Assembly (NCBI GenBank): GCA_016212245.1
Contig: JACRGU010000018.1
Location: 1 to 16,379 of the forward strand
DNA: 16,379 nt
Origin: Nitrospirota bacterium
GTDB lineage: Bacteria > Nitrospirota > Thermodesulfovibrionia > Thermodesulfovibrionales > SM23-35
Direction of reading: 5' to 3'
Below the pieces are notes generated by a model, which did no database searches, was not told the DNA's origin, and saw only the letters and a program-made list of their open reading frames with translations. This document shows, piece after piece, positions 6,644 to 13,904 of this stretch (within the stretch, counting starts at the first letter, position 1; every line of letters starts with the position of its first letter). The translations under genes were made by a program, and so were the position numbers.

Positions 6644-8041
6644 CTACAACTCAAGAATCTTAAAGGCTACTGTCGAGACGAAACCAGCCAGCGTGCTCAG
6701 ACCCACAATGCTCGGACTACCCAGATGCACTGCCTCGGGAATCATCGTCTGTGCAATCATCGTCAGCATGGCCCCTGCAGCGATGCCCTCGATGCCAGCG
6801 ACAACAGTGTGATTCACTCCTGCACCGACCAGATAGCCCACCACCGCGCCTATGGCTGACATCACCATCAGCGATACCCATAGCACAAGAATCTTCGGTA
6901 CCTTCCAGCCCTGATCCTTCATGCCGATACTGCTCGACATCGCCTCAGGGAAATTCGACAGAAATACCCCGACAATTAGCGTGTAGGGAATGACCTCTAC
7001 GAACATTGGCTCGCTGTAAGCCATCTTGGTACTCAATATTGCCAGAAACCCTGCACCAATAACGAAGCTCTCAGAGATGCCGTCAAGAAAACTGCCTAAC
7101 CATATTGCTAACGGAGCACCACTGTGCTCGCTCGCGGCCACTCGTACCTCGTGGGGGGTTGGCAGAGAGGTGCCATGGCGCAAAGCGTTGGCTGCCTGCT
7201 TTGCCCAATCAGCGGCAGCGCGGGATGTTATCTCCTGGTAATGATGCAGCTCGTCGAGACGTTGGCTTGCCAGCCGTGCCGTCACTGCCTCGATTTCTGG
7301 TAATATCTTGCGGATTCTGTCGAAGTCTTCCTTAATCAACACAAAGGCAACAGTGTGGCTGCGGGCTACTGCCTGTGCTGTCCGTGGCGCTCCTGTCAAC
7401 AGGGCAATTTCGCCCAGCACATCACCGGCACTTAAGGTTTTGAACTCCTTGCCATCCAGCAATAGTGAGATCTCGCCTTGCTCAAGAAAGTACATCCGAT
7501 CACCCCGATCACCCTGACTGAACAGCCTCTCGCCTACCTCGAAAGTGACAGGTCGCAGGCATTCCACCAGTATCTGTACATGCTCGGGGGGGATACTCCG
7601 AAAGAACTCGATTTGGCCGAGTCGGTGCAACATCCGTTCGATTCGCCGCTTCCTGCGTTGGCTGAGGTAGGTGATAGTGGTGGCAGATTTGCGCAAGTAC
7701 CCACCTCTGGCGTTCAGCAGTTGATCCAGCATAACAAACAGGATGCCTCCACCAATACTCCCGACTATCAGAGCAAGCAGGGCAGCCAGCGCACTACCTC
7801 CGGGGGCGTCACCCTCAACACCGCCCGCTCCATGCCCAATCACCGCCATCGCAGTGGGAGCTACCAATTCCACGCTCAGTGCAGCGAGAAGGGCTCCTGC
7901 GCCGAAGGCTGTCAGTGCCGCAGTTACCCAAGCCCTTGGCTTCCAGACCACTCCAAGCATTGACCCAATCGGCAGAGATACCGCGCTTAGACCCCCAAGT
8001 AAAAGTGCCCACAGGGCGTGCTCGACGGTGAGACTATACAT
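6644..8041 (-). CDS. ZIP-family metal transporter with an inserted cyclic-nucleotide-binding domain
   Basis: The 465-residue protein has three N-terminal membrane helices (about 8-30, 38-62, 86-108), then a soluble domain (about 140-265), then five more helices (about 310-333, 345-370, 383-405, 412-434, 445-463). This is the eight-helix ZIP plan with the variable helix 3-4 loop replaced by a CRP-type cyclic-nucleotide-binding domain. The phosphate-binding cassette is intact: GDVLGEIALLTGAPRTAQA at 206-224 with the expected Glu211 and Arg220. ZIP signatures persist in degenerate form: LDGISES (helix 4), SNFPEAM (helix 5) and IPEAVHLG (helix 7), but the usual histidines of helices 4 and 5 are replaced by Asp320 and Ser362. 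AAGGAG precedes the ATG. It is plainly richer in G+C than all its neighbours, suggesting transfer. Substrate and nucleotide are unknown. Confidence 0.82.
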   Translation of the reverse strand: MYSLTVEHALWALLLGGLSAVSLPIGSMLGVVWKPRAWVTAALTAFGAGALLAALSVELVAPTAMAVIGHGAGGVEGDAPGGSALAALLALIVGSIGGGILFVMLDQLLNARGGYLRKSATTITYLSQRRKRRIERMLHRLGQIEFFRSIPPEHVQILVECLRPVTFEVGERLFSQGDRGDRMYFLEQGEISLLLDGKEFKTLSAGDVLGEIALLTGAPRTAQAVARSHTVAFVLIKEDFDRIRKILPEIEAVTARLASQRLDELHHYQEITSRAAADWAKQAANALRHGTSLPTPHEVRVAASEHSGAPLAIWLGSFLDGISESFVIGAGFLAILSTKMAYSEPMFVEVIPYTLIVGVFLSNFPEAMSSSIGMKDQGWKVPKILVLWVSLMVMSAIGAVVGYLVGAGVNHTVVAGIEGIAAGAMLTMIAQTMIPEAVHLGSPSIVGLSTLAGFVSTVAFKILEL

Positions 8042-8075
8042 AATTTCTCCTTACGACTTCGGAGTGTACCACTAA

Positions 8076-8969
8076 TTATATCAGTACTTCTTCCATCCAG
8101 CCCGGCTTCACAAGCTCAATCTGTCTTAATTCGCTTGTGCCGACTTTATGTATTACATCAGCAATAGCGATATGCTTCGCAGGTGGTCTGAGGGGTATAT
8201 TTTCACCGAAATAAGCAAGACGTTTAAGTTCGAAGATTCTCAAGCCCACTGCGTCTACTGCGACGGGGTCTGTTCCTACAAGAATGCCTTTATAAGGCCA
8301 TGTGTATGTTGGGTCAAAATGGTGTGGGCCAATACCATGGAAAAGGGGTGTGAGTAAGATGAGGACATTCAGTCTTGTCTTATCTTTTACCAATGGCAAT
8401 CTCCATATCGCACCTAAATCCGCACATGAGTCGGGGTGATAAAGCGGAGGCCATAGTGTGAACATGATATAGTTCTTAATGCATCCTCCAACACCTGCCC
8501 AATGATGAGTCCTTAGCGGTCTCACATTGATTAATGTAGTAGAGTTAAGAAAGATGCGGTTCTTTAATACACCACGGTCATCAATAGCAATATTACCTTC
8601 ATGCACACCTGCATCCATGATACGCCCCTTTAATGCGTCCTCCAGTTCCTTTGGTGTTGGAAGAGGGCCCCATACATTACTTTTGATCCCAACTATATCC
8701 TTAGGCCTTATCAAGAGTTTCCATGCCTCCACAGGGTCTTCCTTGCCGAGCAATGTGGTAACAGCCTTATCAAGCATCCGCTGAATTACCTTTGGATTGA
8801 TACGCCCTCTCCTGTCTATCACATCCGCATCCCTGATAAGGACTACCTTCGTCTTTTTTGTAGCCTTGACATCCCCTTTTATTTTGAGGGGCAGACCCAT
8901 TGTTGCTGCTAAGGTAGCAGCCACACTTCCCCTCAGAAAGTCACGGCGTGTAATAACCTTTTCTCTCAT
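8076..8969 (-). CDS. Tat-exported DUF362 protein (first copy)
   Basis: The 297-residue protein opens with a twin-arginine signal, TRRDFLRGS at residues 7-15 followed by a hydrophobic alanine-rich segment to about 26. The mature part carries DUF362 features: DIVGIKSNVWGPLPTPKEL around 90-108, THHWAGVGGCIKNYIMF around 154-170, and ILVGTDPVAVDAVGLRIFEL around 229-248. It lacks cluster-binding cysteine sets. It is distinct from the copy at 5671-6561 and not a recent duplicate by eye. The ATG overlaps the stop of the DUF6599-like gene by 4 bases (ATGA), so translation is probably coupled. Function is not established; the shared export route with the second copy and the downstream membrane iron-sulfur protein suggests a joint extracytoplasmic redox role, which is inference. 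Confidence 0.9.
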   Translation of the reverse strand: MREKVITRRDFLRGSVAATLAATMGLPLKIKGDVKATKKTKVVLIRDADVIDRRGRINPKVIQRMLDKAVTTLLGKEDPVEAWKLLIRPKDIVGIKSNVWGPLPTPKELEDALKGRIMDAGVHEGNIAIDDRGVLKNRIFLNSTTLINVRPLRTHHWAGVGGCIKNYIMFTLWPPLYHPDSCADLGAIWRLPLVKDKTRLNVLILLTPLFHGIGPHHFDPTYTWPYKGILVGTDPVAVDAVGLRIFELKRLAYFGENIPLRPPAKHIAIADVIHKVGTSELRQIELVKPGWMEEVLI

Positions 8970-9922
8970 CTCAGTCTATTTCTAACAACTTCTATCTTAG
9001 AAGATGCCTGAGCCTTGCTAAGGGCATCAAAGAGAATTATTACAAAATTTTTCTCTAATTTTGCTCCTGTCCATTTTCCATTTTCTGTCTGTATAACACC
9101 TGAGCCTCTTGCATCAGGCATATAAGCATTTATAAAGCCCTCAAAGGCTGTCTTTGCCTCTTCTGTATCCTGGTATTGCACTAAAAGGAGATAGCCTTTG
9201 CCATCTTTATATCTGGCAAGTATTGCCTTCGTGGACTCATCGAGGTTAAGGATGTTCTTATCTGCAACAAAGTAGTGATAGTTCAGAATTGCATAATTAT
9301 GGAAATAGCGAAGGCTTTTTTCTAAGAATTCATCCTCTGACAGATAATTGAGTATCGCTGGTTTTTCACCCTTTGTCCTGATAGCCTTCGAGATTGCCCT
9401 GCCCAGAGCCAGCACCGCCCTTTTTGCTGATGGTGTCTCCCTTTCTGTGCGTATACAGATAAAAAATCTATCCTTCCAGAAGCAGAGGAGACCCCCTCTG
9501 TATTCTGAATCCTGTCCAATGCCTATTTCTCCCTTTTCACGGCCCTGGCCATAGCTAAATACTCCAAAGGCATCTTCTCCTGAACCCATATCAAATACCT
9601 CGACAATAATCTCAGGAGCTCGAGTCTTAACATATCGCTGAACCAGAAGTTCCTTGAAGTTGTATGCAAGGTATATCTCTCCAGCACCATCCATATAATC
9701 GTAGATTGTCTCTCTGCTGTAAGTTTCAGCCTTTCTCTCAGCCTTCCAGCCATGTATTTCACTAGATAGGAATTTCCGCATTGTTTTTTCTGCTGTCTCT
9801 GCCATTGAAGGAGTTAACATATATATTGTAAGGATAAAGAATGCTATCACTCTTGACCCCGCAGTTACATAAAGTTTTTGCAACAGCGGGGTTGAGTCAT
9901 GGAACCCTGACTGGTTTATCAT
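8966..9922 (-). CDS. Exported DUF6599-like protein
   Basis: The 318-residue protein has a hydrophobic export segment (VIAFFILTIYMLTPSMA, about 25-41) with a likely cleavage after Ala41. The mature part shows ETIYDYMDGAGEIYLAYNF (about 71-89) and EVFDMGSGEDAFGVFSYG (about 107-124), a pattern I associate with DUF6599 proteins of unknown function. The annotated start at 9922 overlaps the previous stop by 4 bases (ATGA). However, the first 24 residues contain a palindromic repeat (9856-9892), and the GTG at 9850 (residue 25) would begin directly at the signal peptide, so the original start may be there. It sits between a small membrane protein and a Tat-exported DUF362 protein and is probably co-transcribed with both. 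Confidence 0.82.
   Translation of the reverse strand: MINQSGFHDSTPLLQKLYVTAGSRVIAFFILTIYMLTPSMAETAEKTMRKFLSSEIHGWKAERKAETYSRETIYDYMDGAGEIYLAYNFKELLVQRYVKTRAPEIIVEVFDMGSGEDAFGVFSYGQGREKGEIGIGQDSEYRGGLLCFWKDRFFICIRTERETPSAKRAVLALGRAISKAIRTKGEKPAILNYLSEDEFLEKSLRYFHNYAILNYHYFVADKNILNLDESTKAILARYKDGKGYLLLVQYQDTEEAKTAFEGFINAYMPDARGSGVIQTENGKWTGAKLEKNFVIILFDALSKAQASSKIEVVRNRLR
9856..9892. repeat. Imperfect palindromic repeat at the 5' end of the DUF6599-like gene
   Basis: The arms ACCCCGC-A-GTTAC (9856-9868) and GCAAC-A-GCGGGGT (9880-9892) pair with one A/A mismatch and one A/C position (a G-U pair in the minus-strand RNA), around an 11-base loop. It encodes residues 11-22 of the gene. Its G+C-rich arms contrast with the surrounding sequence, as expected of a dispersed element. 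Confidence 0.55.
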
Positions 9923-10170
9923 ACTTTTACGATCTTATTATAAATCCATCCAATCAAGGTCGCACTTATAAGTCCATCTATGAAACCATAAATGAGTCCA
10001 AGAAAACTTCCAATTGGTGAGATGGCATATCCAGGATATATTGATTGTGCAAGGACCTCGAGAAACAATTTCCCGTAGCCTGTGTAATATGACATCCATG
10101 TTGTGATGAATAATGAGCCTCCCCATACAGCTCCTAATGCTACACCTAATGCAACCGGCCTTAGCTTCAT
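9919..10170 (-). CDS. Small two-helix membrane protein (holin-like family)
   Basis: The 83-residue protein has two membrane segments (about 5-26 and 50-77) joined by a loop with Tyr/Gly-rich sequence TGYGKLF and a second motif ISPIGSFLGLIYGFIDGLI. Proteins of this layout are often labelled 'bacteriophage holin' by automated pipelines, but there is no phage gene nearby and it is fixed within a chromosomal operon, so I treat it as a membrane partner of the downstream genes. Its start overlaps the rsmI stop by 4 bases and its stop overlaps the DUF6599-like start by 4 bases. Confidence 0.82.
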   Translation of the reverse strand: MKLRPVALGVALGAVWGGSLFITTWMSYYTGYGKLFLEVLAQSIYPGYAISPIGSFLGLIYGFIDGLISATLIGWIYNKIVKV

Positions 10171-11015
10171 TTCATAACCTCCTGTTTGGAAATAAGGAAG
10201 GATAGGCTTTTATCATAAAGTTCTTTTTTGCTCAGGCCATATGCCTCAGCAACCTTCTTCACAGCCTCTTTTCTGCCAAGTCCTTTTTTCATCAGGGCGT
10301 TTATCTCCAGAAGTGCATCCATGTCTAAAGGTTTTTCTCCTCTCTGCTTCCCTTCAACAACAATCACATATTCACCTGCAATAGTTACTTCTTTTAGTTT
10401 ATCAAGGATATCCGAGACATTGCCTCTTAACACCTCTTCATGGACCTTTGTAATTTCTCTTATTAATGCAATATTGCGATTCCCGAGGACATCTTCTATG
10501 TCAGTGAGGGTCTCAAAGACCCTGTGGGGTGCCTCATAAAAGATAAGGGTCTGCTCTTCAAAGGCAAGCTCCAGAAGTGTCTTCCTCCTCTGAGATTCCT
10601 TTGGAGGTAAAAAACCGATGAATATAAACCTTTCAGTCGAAATCCCGGAGATAGAAAGGGCAACAATCAAGGCAGAAGGGCCCGGAATTGGGATAACCTT
10701 AATACCCTCCTCTATTGCCTTTTTTATCAACACTGCACCCGGATCCGATATCCCCGGAGTCCCCGCATCTGTAATAATGGCAACCGACTGGCCTGAATGA
10801 AGCTTATCAAGCACTACCTCTGATTTCACCTTCTCTCTTTCTCCCCAGTAACTTATAAGAGGTTTTACGATGCCATAGTAGTTTAAGAGTTTCACCGAGT
10901 GTCGCGTATCCTCTGCTGCAATGACATCAACTTCTTTTAGAATCCTTAATGCCCTCAGAGTAATATCTTCAAGGTTACCAATTGGTGTAGAGACTACATA
11001 AAGAATACCATTCAT
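10167..11015 (-). CDS. rsmI: 16S rRNA (cytidine1402-2'-O)-methyltransferase
   Basis: RsmI uses S-adenosylmethionine to methylate the ribose of C1402 in the decoding centre of 16S rRNA. The 282-residue product has the typical family length. Diagnostic segments are LYVVSTPIGNLEDITLRAL at the N-terminus, DVIAAEDTRHSVKLLNYYGI (about 30-49), ITDAGTPGISDPGAVLI (about 80-96), FIGFLPPKESQR (about 131-142), and EAPHRVFETL. The C-terminal residues GLGRKEAVKKVAEAYGLSKKELYD form the usual small helical tail. It is the first gene of the packed cluster; its link to the redox genes may reflect only shared transcription. A candidate -10 (TATAAC in the minus sense) lies about 22 bases upstream of the ATG. Confidence 0.96.
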   Translation of the reverse strand: MNGILYVVSTPIGNLEDITLRALRILKEVDVIAAEDTRHSVKLLNYYGIVKPLISYWGEREKVKSEVVLDKLHSGQSVAIITDAGTPGISDPGAVLIKKAIEEGIKVIPIPGPSALIVALSISGISTERFIFIGFLPPKESQRRKTLLELAFEEQTLIFYEAPHRVFETLTDIEDVLGNRNIALIREITKVHEEVLRGNVSDILDKLKEVTIAGEYVIVVEGKQRGEKPLDMDALLEINALMKKGLGRKEAVKKVAEAYGLSKKELYDKSLSFLISKQEVMK

Positions 11016-11020
11016 AAGTT

Positions 11021-11053
11021 TACACAGTTTCTTGTGTTATAACCCAAGAAACT
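11021..11053 (-). promoter_or_regulatory. Inverted repeat and leader motif upstream of rsmI
   Basis: A perfect 9-bp inverted repeat, AGTTTCTTG (11026-11034) and CAAGAAACT (11045-11053), spans a 10-base spacer that contains TATAAC in the minus sense, a plausible -10 for rsmI. The inner copy extends to CAAGAAACTGTGTA, which matches 13 of 14 bases of the acs leader at 473-486. Confidence 0.35.
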
Positions 11054-11069
11054 CAAATAACCCAATAAA

Positions 11070-11312
11070 CTATTTTATGTTCAACATTTTTCTGAGTTGC
11101 CTGTCTGTCTTGACCACCTCATCCACATCGTCGCCTGTGAGCTCCCAGGTGTATTTGCCCTCGGCTGAACGTTTGAGTTTAATCTTAACAGGCTTTTTGG
11201 GCTTGACCTGCTGGATTTCAGGCTGTTTCTTGAAATGAAAATTGTCTTTTTCAGTAGAAAAAGCAGCAATAGAGAAAAACAGGATGACTAAAAGCGATAA
11301 AAGCAGCTTCAT
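11070..11312 (-). CDS. Small exported basic protein, function unknown
   Basis: The 80-residue protein begins with a clear signal peptide (MKLLLSLLVILFFSIAAFS), cleaved probably around residue 19. The mature part is short, lysine- and proline-rich in the middle (VKPKKPVKIKLKRS), followed by GKYTWELTGDDVDEVVKTDRQLRK. I do not recognise a named family. It has no cysteines and no repeats, and could be a periplasmic peptide-like factor. The ribosome-binding site is weak. It is separated by 54 bases from rsmI on the same strand and may be expressed on its own. Confidence 0.65.
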   Translation of the reverse strand: MKLLLSLLVILFFSIAAFSTEKDNFHFKKQPEIQQVKPKKPVKIKLKRSAEGKYTWELTGDDVDEVVKTDRQLRKMLNIK

Positions 11313-11353
11313 CTCTATGATTTCAACACCATTAACCCGAAAAATGCATTTAG

Positions 11354-11506
11354 AATAATGCAGATGTTGCGAAAAAATTTATTTTTCGATACCTTAGCTA
11401 CCTTTAACTGATGGTAGTTACGTATATTTTTATCCATATAACACTTAAAGATAATATCAATAAAATTATCGAGTTAAATAAATTTTTGAACAATGTCTGC
11501 ATTATT
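11354..11506. repeat. MITE-like element with 31-bp terminal inverted repeats
   Basis: The left end (11354-11384) and the inverted right end (11476-11506) match at 26 of 31 positions, beginning with AATAATGCAGA in both, and a CGATA follows each arm inside. The 91-base AT-rich core holds no ORF. TTAG occurs immediately before the left end (11350-11353) and again at 11511-11514, next to but not directly abutting the right end, so it is only a possible target duplication. The right end sits 4 bases after the nadE stop. The rest of the ~200-base gap holds nothing else I can identify. Confidence 0.6.
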
Positions 11507-11510
11507 TGAC

Positions 11511-13241
11511 TTAGTAACTTTTATATCTATTCGTTATCGGAAATCGCCTATCCCTTCCAAAGGCCCTCGGCGTTATCTTTATTCCAGGAGGTGCCTGCCT
11601 CCTCTTGTATTCACTTTTGTCTATCATCCTCACAACTTTCTGTGCACATTCAGGCTCGCATCCAAGTAATAGTATTTCCTCAAAGCTTTTGTCATCCTCT
11701 ATATATGCCTTCAGTACAGGGTCAAGCACAGGATAAGGGGGAAGCGTGTCTGTATCCTTCTGGTCAGGTTTCAACTCTGCAGAGGGCTCCTTCCATAGAA
11801 TCCTCTCCAGGATTACAGCCCTCCCCTCTTTCTTATTCTTCCACCTGCAGAGCTCATATACCATTGTCTTCGGCACATCCTTTATGACTGCAAACCCGCC
11901 TGCCATATCTCCATACAATGTTGCATAACCAACGCTCATCTCAGACTTATTGCCCGTTGTAAGCACAAGCCACCCGAATTTATTTGAGAATGCCATGAGA
12001 ATATTGCCCCTTATCCTTGCCTGAAGGTTCTCCTCTGTCACATCTGCTGGTAAATCGTGAAATTCCCTTTTCAGGCTATCGAGATAGCTCTGAAATACGC
12101 TATCAATAGGCACTTCTATTATCTTTATCCCCAGATTGCCTGCAAGGGCATAAACATCCTCCCTGCTTTCATTTGAAGTGTACGGCGAAGGCATCAAAAG
12201 TCCTGTTACATTCTCTTTACCGAGGGCATCTACTGCAATCGTCGCTACAAGTGCAGAATCAACACCACCACTCAAGCCGATAACAACACCATTAAATCCA
12301 TTCTTATTAACATAATCAGCCGTACCGAGTGTAAGGGCCTTATAAATTTCCTCCATGGGCTCTAAAATTATCTCTTCCCTCCGAGGAAGCGCCTTATGCC
12401 TTGCTCCTGAGCTTTCAACAGGTATAATTACCTTTTCTACAGCACCTGTTTCAAGCGATAGAACCTCCTGCCTTCTTCTCGGGTCGTGAAGTCTTCTCAG
12501 CATTACAGCCTCGAGGTCGAGGTCAGTAACAATCAATTCCTCTTCGAACTGTTTACCTCTCACAATTACATTACCCTTTTCATCAAAAATAAGGCTATGT
12601 CCATCAAATACAAGTTCATCCTGGCCACCAACAGCATTAAGATATACCACTATGATTGCACTGTCAGATGCCCTTGTCGAAAGCATCTTCTCCCTGGATA
12701 CAGCCTTACCGATATGATATGGAGATGCATTTATATTAATGATGACCTCCGCACCTGCAAGGGCCTGTGTCCTCGTCGGCCCTTCAGGGTACCAGATATC
12801 CTCACATATATTGATTCCAATTGTTGCTTCGCCAAACTGGTATACGGGGCATCTGGTCCCCGCCTGAAAATATCTGTATTCATCAAAAACACCATAATTC
12901 GGAAGGTAGATCTTGTGGTATACATCAATCAGTTCACCATCATAGATAATCACAGCAGCGTTGTAGATATCGTCTTTTCTGTCAACAAAGCCAACTATTA
13001 CGGTGATGCCTCTGGTTTCATCCTTAACCCTTTTAAGTGCATTGAGATTATCCTTTATGAACTGTGGCTTCAGAAGAAGGTCTTCAGGTGGATAGCCTGT
13101 TATTGATAGCTCTTGGAATACAACTATATCAGCACCGAATTTCCTTGCCTTCTCAATATAATCAACAATCTTTGAGGTATTACCCTCAAAGTCTCCGACA
13201 ACAGTGTTAATCTGTGCAAGGGCAATTCTGAGCGTCTTCAT
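11511..13241 (-). CDS. nadE: Glutamine-dependent NAD+ synthetase
   Basis: NadE makes NAD from deamido-NAD with ATP, taking ammonia from glutamine. The 576-residue protein has both domains. The nitrilase-type glutaminase domain (1-270) shows the catalytic triad Glu44 (FQELSITGY), Lys110 (YHKIYLPNY) and Cys146 (GINICEDIW). The synthetase domain has the ATP pyrophosphatase loop SGGVDS at 324-329 and later KSEMSVGYATLYGDMAGGFA. The length is that of short bacterial glutamine-dependent forms. The start codon is the only convincing one near the upstream gene; the ribosome-binding site is weak. It lies 38 bases after yedF, suggesting a shared transcript. A MITE-like element begins right after its stop. 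Confidence 0.97.
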   Translation of the reverse strand: MKTLRIALAQINTVVGDFEGNTSKIVDYIEKARKFGADIVVFQELSITGYPPEDLLLKPQFIKDNLNALKRVKDETRGITVIVGFVDRKDDIYNAAVIIYDGELIDVYHKIYLPNYGVFDEYRYFQAGTRCPVYQFGEATIGINICEDIWYPEGPTRTQALAGAEVIININASPYHIGKAVSREKMLSTRASDSAIIVVYLNAVGGQDELVFDGHSLIFDEKGNVIVRGKQFEEELIVTDLDLEAVMLRRLHDPRRRQEVLSLETGAVEKVIIPVESSGARHKALPRREEIILEPMEEIYKALTLGTADYVNKNGFNGVVIGLSGGVDSALVATIAVDALGKENVTGLLMPSPYTSNESREDVYALAGNLGIKIIEVPIDSVFQSYLDSLKREFHDLPADVTEENLQARIRGNILMAFSNKFGWLVLTTGNKSEMSVGYATLYGDMAGGFAVIKDVPKTMVYELCRWKNKKEGRAVILERILWKEPSAELKPDQKDTDTLPPYPVLDPVLKAYIEDDKSFEEILLLGCEPECAQKVVRMIDKSEYKRRQAPPGIKITPRAFGRDRRFPITNRYKSY

Positions 13242-13279
13242 TCATCCAACCATGCTTGCATGTCTATGCATAAATAATA

Positions 13280-13885
13280 TCATATCCATACCACCTTCGT
13301 GAAATCCTTTATCCCCTCAACTATAATGCCTGTGCTGCCTCTGTGCCCAACCTTCAATTCTGATTCAAGGTTATAGTATTTGAGACAGGTACCACACGAA
13401 TAAATCTCGGCTCCCATAGACTCTATCTCTTTCAGTAGTTTTATTGACTCCTCATCAATGGTAGTAAGCCTCACACCTGCATTTAAAAAAAATATTGTAT
13501 GTGGAATCTCTTTTGCAGCCCTTATAGTATCAAGAAAGGCGCTCATAAGAATCTTCCCTAACTCCTCTTCTTTCCCCAGCGCATCGGTGCCTATAACAAG
13601 CAAAACATCTTTATCTGTTTCTTTAAACTCGTCACTCGACACTCGTAAACTGTCACTCTCTTTTGACTCACATACATAGCCCTTGATTATTTTTACACAC
13701 CAGTATTTGTCCTCCTTAATTGTCTCAACGTCCATTCCCTCTTTTCTGGCAAAACGGGTAATATTCTTCACAGATGCCTCATTATCAACAAGCACCTCAA
13801 CAATGCCTTCAGTCATCTTTGCCAGTGCATCCTGCGCCAAAGACACTGGCTTAGGGCATCCAAGCCCCCTCGCATCTATCTTCAT
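13280..13885 (-). CDS. yedF: YedF-type TusA/DsrE fusion (sulfur or selenium trafficking)
   Basis: The 201-residue protein joins a TusA domain (1-72) to a DsrE-like domain (about 92-201). The TusA part has the reactive cysteine in GLGCPKPV (Cys10). The DsrE-like part starts with VLLVIGTDALG and ends with YSCGTCLKYY (Cys164 and Cys167), the conserved site of this family. Proteins of this form are linked to selenium metabolism (YedF) and probably carry sulfur or selenium as a persulfide or perselenide. I start it at 13885, where GGGAGG (13891-13896) lies five bases before the ATG; the upstream GTG at 13912 and ATG at 13903 fit less well. The linker (about 74-90) comes from a short tandem repeat. 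It follows the TusA-like gene by 19 bases. Confidence 0.87.
   Translation of the reverse strand: MKIDARGLGCPKPVSLAQDALAKMTEGIVEVLVDNEASVKNITRFARKEGMDVETIKEDKYWCVKIIKGYVCESKESDSLRVSSDEFKETDKDVLLVIGTDALGKEEELGKILMSAFLDTIRAAKEIPHTIFFLNAGVRLTTIDEESIKLLKEIESMGAEIYSCGTCLKYYNLESELKVGHRGSTGIIVEGIKDFTKVVWI
13627..13659. repeat. Short tandem-like repeat in the yedF linker
   Basis: The minus-sense sequence contains repeated GAGTGAC/GAGTGTC-like units (complement of CTCGTCACTCGACACTCG and TGTCACTCTC). It encodes a Ser/Glu/Asp-rich linker between the TusA and DsrE domains, where extra residues would be tolerated. Confidence 0.45.
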
Positions 13886-13904
13886 ATTATCCTCCCAACC
13901 CATT

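Noticed and set aside
7478..8075. Two long open frames opposite the ZIP-CNBD gene
   Set aside because: They arise from the high GC of the opposite strand; composition is Pro/Ser/Arg-rich with no domain pattern, while the minus-strand frame has clear membrane and CNBD features.
9919..10170. A holin-like gene as evidence for a prophage
   Set aside because: No integrase, terminase, capsid or lysis gene is nearby, and it overlaps chromosomal genes on both sides in operon fashion.
12486..13106. A 206-codon open frame on the + strand
   Set aside because: It lies wholly antisense to the well-supported nadE glutaminase domain, its product has no recognisable features and no ribosome-binding site was evident.
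13627..13659. Short repeats as a CRISPR array
   Set aside because: The units are a few bases long, degenerate, inside a coding frame and without spacers of regular size.
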